Assembly (NCBI RefSeq): GCF_016031635.1
Contig: NZ_JACEGD010000016.1
Span: forward strand, 124,001-188,000
Direction of reading: 5' to 3'
DNA from: Bradyrhizobium diversitatis
GTDB taxonomy: Bacteria > Pseudomonadota > Alphaproteobacteria > Rhizobiales > Xanthobacteraceae
Length of the DNA stretch: 64,000 bases
The position numbers were made by a program, and so were the translations under genes. Under the pieces are notes generated by a model. The model did no database searches. It was not told the DNA's origin and was given only the letters and a program-made list of their open reading frames with translations. Below are positions 60,102 to 64,000 of this stretch, piece after piece. The stretch's first letter is position 1. Each line of letters starts with the position of its first letter.

Positions 60102-61214
60102 TCAACAGAAATGCGCGCCCTGCGTTTCCACATAGACCGCATAGAGCGACTGGCTCGCGGTCATGAACAGGCGGTTGCGCTTCTTGCCGCCGAAGCAGAC
60201 ATTGGCGCAGGTCTCAGGCAGCAGGATCTGCCCGATCCGCGCGCCGTCGTTCGGTGCGAACACCTGCACGCCGTCATAGCCCGGGCCGACCCAGCCGGCG
60301 CCGACCCAGATATTGCCCTCGGTGTCGACGCGAAGGCCGTCCGGAAAGCCTGACTTGCCGTCGAGCTTCATGTCGATCAGCTTCTTCGGGTTCGACAGCT
60401 TTGGGCCGTCGACGTCATAGGACCACACCACGTTCTCCGCTTGCGGGTAATGTGTGATGCCGGTGTCGCAGACATAGAGCTTCCTGTAGTCGTGGCTGAA
60501 GGCGATGCCGTTCGGCTTGAACGGTTCGTCGGCGACCTTCGCGACTTGACCGGTCTGGGGGTCGAGACGATAGACCGCTTCCTTCTGGTGGGGCTGGAGC
60601 GAGCCCGTCTTGGCGAGCTTGCCTTCGTAGATGCTGATCGCGCCATAGCCGGGATCGGTGAACCAGATCGCCTTGTCGTTGGGATGGACCACCATGTCGT
60701 TGGGGCCGTTGAGCGGCTTGCCACCCGCCTGCTCGGCCAGGGTCGTGACCGAGCCGTCGTGCTCGTAGCGCACGAGGCGGGTGCGTTCGGCGCTGAGCTG
60801 GCGGCCCTCGGTGTCGAACGAGTTGCCGTTGGATTCGTTCGACGGCTTGTGGAACTGCTCGGAGATATGGCCGTCATCGTCGAGATAGCGAAGCTGGCGG
60901 TTGGCGGGGATGTCGCTCCAGACCAGATATTGCCCCTGCGCATTCCACGCCGGCCCTTCCGCCCAGAGGCAGCCGGTGTAGAGCCGCTTGATCGCGGTGT
61001 TGCCGACCTTGGCCTTGAAGCGTTTGGGATCGATCACGACGATGTCGGGGTCGGGATAGCGCTGCGGTTCGGCATTGGCGCCGAAGTCGCGGGCATTGGC
61101 CTGTGAGGCAAGGATGGTGGACGCCGCGAGAGCCGCGGTGCCTTTGAGGAGAGTGCGGCGTCCAAGGCCGCCGGTCGCAGTGGTGTAGTCGGTGTTGGTC
61201 AGTATTCTTGTCAT
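60102..61214 (-). CDS. Tat-exported SMP-30/gluconolactonase-family protein
   Basis: A 370-residue six-bladed beta-propeller of the SMP-30/gluconolaconase/LRE family, which hydrolyses sugar or other lactones using one divalent metal. The metal ligands are visible: Glu in WAEGPAW (about residue 90), Asn in NGPNDMV (about 173) and Asp in PDGLRVDTEG (about 297). The N-terminus has GRRTLLKG plus a hydrophobic stretch ending ANA, a clear Tat signal at residues 18-42, so it works in the periplasm. It is a single gene; an aldonolactone hydrolysed here could feed acid-sugar catabolism, but no link to the otn genes is shown. Confidence 0.9.
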   Translation of the reverse strand: MTRILTNTDYTTATGGLGRRTLLKGTAALAASTILASQANARDFGANAEPQRYPDPDIVVIDPKRFKAKVGNTAIKRLYTGCLWAEGPAWNAQGQYLVWSDIPANRQLRYLDDDGHISEQFHKPSNESNGNSFDTEGRQLSAERTRLVRYEHDGSVTTLAEQAGGKPLNGPNDMVVHPNDKAIWFTDPGYGAISIYEGKLAKTGSLQPHQKEAVYRLDPQTGQVAKVADEPFKPNGIAFSHDYRKLYVCDTGITHYPQAENVVWSYDVDGPKLSNPKKLIDMKLDGKSGFPDGLRVDTEGNIWVGAGWVGPGYDGVQVFAPNDGARIGQILLPETCANVCFGGKKRNRLFMTASQSLYAVYVETQGAHFC

Positions 61215-61329
61215 GGTTTCCTCCCAAAGTTTGTTGGGAGGACACCATTCGCCCCCATTCGGGCGTAAAGCGGGGCGATCTCAGGCGGAGACAACCAGAG
61301 ATCGCAGGGCAGGGATGCCGGAAATGCAG

Positions 61330-62244
61330 CTAGACCGGATCCCAGGTGAAGATGTCGGCGGAGCGGTCGAGCTTGTAGAACGAACCCTTGAGCGCCGGCA
61401 TGCCATGTTCCGCGATCGATTGCGGCGTCCAGCCTTCGCTCCGCTGCACCGAGCGGATCGGCCGGTTCTGGCTGAACAGGAAGATCTCGTTCATGCGCAC
61501 GCCGAAGATTTGGCCGGTGACGTCCTTGGCGGAATCGCCGAGCAGATAGCCGCAGAGCGGGGCGATCTTCTCCGGTCCCATCTGCTTGATCTTCTCGACG
61601 CGCGCTTTCTCGGCCTCGGTCTCGGTCGGGATGGTCCCGATCATGCGGGTCCAGGCGAACGGCGAGACGCAGTTGGAGCGCACGTTGAAGCGGCCCATGT
61701 CGAGCGCGATCGACTTCGACAGGCCGACGATGCCGAGCTTTGCGGCGGCGTAATTGGCCTGGCCGAAATTGCCGATCAGGCCCGAGGTCGAGGTGAAGTG
61801 CACGAAGGAGCCCGACTCCTGCTCGCGGAAGACGCGGGCCGCGGCGTGGCTGACGTAGAATGAGCCCATCAGGTGCACCTTGATGACGGCCTCGAACGCT
61901 TCCACGCTCATCTTGTGGAAGATCATGTCGCGCAGGATGCCGGCATTGTTGACGACGCCGTCGAGCCGGCCGAAATGGTCGGTCGCGGTCTTCACGATCT
62001 TGCTGGCGGGGATCGCTTCCGCCACCGACTCGAAATTGGCAACCGCCGTGCCGCCGCGCTTCTTGATCTCCTCGACCACCTCCTCGGCCGGAGCAGCGTT
62101 CGCGCCGGCGCCGTCCGCGGCACTGCCGGGATCGTTGACGACGATCTTGGCGCCCTCTGCCGCGCACAGCAGCGCGATCTCGCGCCCGATGCCGCGGCCT
62201 GCGCCGGTGACGATGATGACCTTGTCTTGCAGTGATTTCGACAT
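61330..62244 (-). CDS. SDR of the peroxisomal multifunctional enzyme type
   Basis: A 304-residue SDR. The cofactor loop TGAGRGIG lies at residues 14-21, then NDPGSAADG as in the HSD17B4-type dehydrogenases, VVNNAGILRD near 97-106, and an intact catalytic Ser-Tyr-Lys (FTSTSG and NYAAAKLG, Tyr about 165). A C-terminal extension of about 60 residues follows the core. This subtype oxidises (3R)-hydroxyacyl-CoA of long, branched or steroid substrates. It is the third gene of the unit with the thiolase-like and DUF35 genes, with a family A repeat between. Confidence 0.88.
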   Translation of the reverse strand: MSKSLQDKVIIVTGAGRGIGREIALLCAAEGAKIVVNDPGSAADGAGANAAPAEEVVEEIKKRGGTAVANFESVAEAIPASKIVKTATDHFGRLDGVVNNAGILRDMIFHKMSVEAFEAVIKVHLMGSFYVSHAAARVFREQESGSFVHFTSTSGLIGNFGQANYAAAKLGIVGLSKSIALDMGRFNVRSNCVSPFAWTRMIGTIPTETEAEKARVEKIKQMGPEKIAPLCGYLLGDSAKDVTGQIFGVRMNEIFLFSQNRPIRSVQRSEGWTPQSIAEHGMPALKGSFYKLDRSADIFTWDPV

Positions 62245-62264
62245 GTGGGTTCTCCTGTTGGTCC

Positions 62265-62345
62265 GTCATTCCGGGATGGTGCGACGCACCAGACCCGGAA
62301 TCTCGAGATTCCGGGTTCGCGCCAAGAGGCGCGCCCCGGAATGAC
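62265..62345. repeat. Palindromic intergenic repeat, family A (short form)
   Basis: GTCATTCCGGGATGGTGCG to GCGCCCCGGAATGAC, with the inner perfect core GAATCTCGAGATTC. It lies between two same-strand genes of the operon. Confidence 0.9.
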
Positions 62346-62351
62346 GGTTAG

Positions 62352-63491
62352 CTACCTCTCGTTCGTAAACACGATCGTGCCGCTTGCGGCGAACATGCCG
62401 CCGACGCCGTGGCACACCGAAATCTTCGCGTTCGGCACCTGTGCCGGCGCGATGCCGCGCATCTGGCGGACGCTCTCCTGGAGCGCGTACATGCCGTACA
62501 TGCCCGAATGCATGTAGCTCAATCCGCCACCATTGGTGTTGAGCGGCAGCTTGCCGCCCGGCCGCGTGTTGCCGTCCGCGATGAACTGGCCGGTCGCCTC
62601 ATAAGGCATGAAGCCGAGATCGCCGAGGCCGAACAGCGGCAGATGCGCGAACGCATCGTAGATCATGAGATGATCGACGTCCTTGTGGGCGATGCCGGCC
62701 TCCTTGAACGCCAGCGGCCCTGCAGTCTTGAACGCGCGCGAGGAATTGAAGGTCTCCATCTGGCTGACCATCGGCGTCTCCACGCTCTCGCCGGTGCCCA
62801 TGATGTAGACGGGCTTGCGCGGAAAGTCCCTGGCGCGGTCCGCCGAGGTCAGGATCAGCGCGCCGCCGCCGTCGGTGACGAGGCAGCACTGGAGCAGGCG
62901 GAACGGATAGGCGATCATGCGCGAGTTCAGCACGTCGGCGACCGTGATCGGGTCCTTCATCATCGCGCGCGGGTTCTTCGCCGCCCATTCCCGCTGCACC
63001 ACCGCCACCGAAGCCAGCTGCTCGTGGGTGATGCCCCAGGTCTTCATGAAGCGCAGCACGGGGATCGGAAACATGCTGGGCGGACCGTAGACGCCATAGG
63101 GCGCCTCGAACTGGCCGTTGAGGCTGTCCGGCGGGGTCGAGCGCGGCAGCTTGCCGATCATCGACTTGCCGCTCTCGGCATGGGTGATCAGCACGGTCTG
63201 GCACAGGCCTGCCTCGATCGCCGCGGCGGCATGGCGGACGTGGAGCATGAACGAGCAGCCGCCGACCGAGGTGCCGTCCACCCAGGTCGGCTTGATGCCG
63301 AGATAGTGGCAGACCTGCTGCGGCGTCTCGACCGCGGTGGCAAAGCCGTCGATGTCGGACAGCTTCAGCCCGGCATCCGCAATGGCGTTGAGCGCGGCGT
63401 CCGCATGGAGCTGGAGCTGCGAGGCGTTGGGGATGATTCCGAGCTCAGTGGTCTCGGCGGCGCCGACGACGGCAACCTGGTTCTTGCGCAT
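62352..63491 (-). CDS. SCPx-thiolase-like protein, possible acyl-CoA retro-aldolase
   Basis: A 379-residue thiolase-fold protein of the lipid-transfer-protein (SCPx/Ltp) type. The place of the nucleophilic cysteine (C-x-S-G in thiolases) reads S-V-G-G at residues 75-78, so the thiolytic cysteine is absent; Cys79 is shifted. A IYDAF motif lies near residue 277. It begins 4 bp after a DUF35 zinc-ribbon gene. Thiolase-fold Ltp proteins paired with DUF35 partners act as retro-aldolases in sterol side-chain degradation, which makes aldolase chemistry a serious alternative to thiolysis. Confidence 0.85.
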   Translation of the reverse strand: MRKNQVAVVGAAETTELGIIPNASQLQLHADAALNAIADAGLKLSDIDGFATAVETPQQVCHYLGIKPTWVDGTSVGGCSFMLHVRHAAAAIEAGLCQTVLITHAESGKSMIGKLPRSTPPDSLNGQFEAPYGVYGPPSMFPIPVLRFMKTWGITHEQLASVAVVQREWAAKNPRAMMKDPITVADVLNSRMIAYPFRLLQCCLVTDGGGALILTSADRARDFPRKPVYIMGTGESVETPMVSQMETFNSSRAFKTAGPLAFKEAGIAHKDVDHLMIYDAFAHLPLFGLGDLGFMPYEATGQFIADGNTRPGGKLPLNTNGGGLSYMHSGMYGMYALQESVRQMRGIAPAQVPNAKISVCHGVGGMFAASGTIVFTNER

Positions 63492-63494
63492 GGC

Positions 63495-63908
63495 TTATCC
63501 CTTCGCCGGACGGAAGACGGGGAGGGTGATCTTGTCGTCGAGCTCCTGGAACGCGACCTCGAGCTTCATGTCGAGCTCGAGCGCCTCCGGCGTCTGCGGG
63601 CAGTCGATGATGTTGCTCATCATCCGCGGGCCTTCGTCGAGCTCGACCACGGCGATGGCGTAAGGCGGCGTGAAGCCCGGCGCGGCGGGGCGGTGGTTGA
63701 TCACGTAGCTGTAGAGAAAGCCCCTGCCGCTCGCCTTGAAGATGCTGACCTTGCGCGAGGCGCAGGAGGGGCAGAACGGGCGCGGCGGGAAGTAGACATG
63801 CGCGCAGGCGTCGCAGCGCTGCAGCCGCAGTTCGCCCGCTTTCGTGCCGTCCCAGAAATGCTGGGTCTCCGGCGTCGGTTTCGGTCGCGCGCGCTGCGGT
63901 TCGGCCAT
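63495..63908 (-). CDS. DUF35 Zn-ribbon/OB-fold protein
   Basis: A 137-residue accessory protein. The zinc ribbon has Cys32, Cys35 (CDAC), Cys46 and Cys49 (CPSC), followed by an OB-fold domain with GFLYSYVINHRP and YAIAVVELDEGPR. DUF35 proteins bind acyl-CoA and pair with thiolase-fold enzymes, and the thiolase-like gene follows at once. ATG 63908 has GGAGGAG eight bases upstream. The remaining bases to 64000 contain only upstream DNA. Confidence 0.92.
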   Translation of the reverse strand: MAEPQRARPKPTPETQHFWDGTKAGELRLQRCDACAHVYFPPRPFCPSCASRKVSIFKASGRGFLYSYVINHRPAAPGFTPPYAIAVVELDEGPRMMSNIIDCPQTPEALELDMKLEVAFQELDDKITLPVFRPAKG

Positions 63909-64000
63909 GTCAGGGGCTCCTCCCAAAAGACAGGCTTCGCGCCCGCCTGATCTTGATGCGACAATCGACTATGGTGCGTCAACGGTCCAGCAATACGCAT

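Noticed and set aside
1..64000. CRISPR array, tRNA, rRNA, insertion sequence or prophage
   Set aside because: No regular direct repeats with spacers, no cloverleaf-like gene, no transposase or integrase, and no phage structural gene were found; the repeats present are intergenic palindromes.

Overview
The window reads as chromosomal DNA of a Bradyrhizobium-like alphaproteobacterium. Supporting this are very high GC, dense and mostly catabolic gene content with many paralogous enoyl-CoA hydratases, SDRs and acyl-CoA enzymes, and intergenic spaces filled with several families of long imperfect palindromes. No rRNA, tRNA, phage, transposase or CRISPR array was seen. This assignment rests on sequence style and remembered family relatives, not on a search.

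Layout. 1-3.3 kb: an operon of [3Fe-4S] ferredoxin, cytochrome P450 and an MHS-type transporter (cut by the window edge), divergent from a TetR regulator. 3.3-11 kb: a hydrolase and dehydrogenase group (Asp/Glu racemase-like protein, amidase, atypical SDR, tartrate/D-malate dehydrogenase, Ldh2-type dehydrogenase, D-2-hydroxyacid dehydrogenase, M20 carbamoylase-like hydrolase). 11-17.7 kb: a LysR regulator divergent from a DUF1445 protein and a complete branched-chain-amino-acid-type ABC importer, with a palindromic operator candidate between them. 18-21.8 kb: a complete tetronate (L-threonate type) pathway, otnC divergent from ltnD-otnI-otnK. 22-25.6 kb: two methyl-accepting chemotaxis proteins, one with a periplasmic sensor and one with a cytoplasmic PAS domain. 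25.8-30.2 kb: an RND pump and its adaptor.

30.3-48.4 kb is a large acyl-CoA island: thiolase-like protein, nitronate monooxygenase, YghU-type GST, ACAD10/11-like acyl-CoA dehydrogenase, glyoxalase-like protein, SDRs, four crotonase-family enzymes, a phosphotransferase with a DUF6285-like partner, a second acyl-CoA dehydrogenase and two acyl-CoA synthetases. The phosphotransferase, its small partner, the ACAD11-like dehydrogenase, the SDR and the ligase match the parts of the levulinate/4-hydroxyacid (LvaABCDE) route, in which a 4-hydroxyacyl-CoA is phosphorylated and eliminated before ordinary beta-oxidation.

48.8-57.2 kb is less typical: YccF, an AraC regulator and an AraC-HTH remnant, an exported unknown protein, two tandem exported DUF1254/DUF1214 proteins, an outer-membrane SphA-like protein and a small unknown, with visibly more AT-rich intergenic DNA. 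57.2-64 kb holds phosphoenolpyruvate carboxylase, a Tat-exported SMP-30 lactonase, and an operon of DUF35 zinc-ribbon protein, thiolase-like protein and multifunctional-type SDR that probably acts in CoA-dependent degradation of a bulky substrate.
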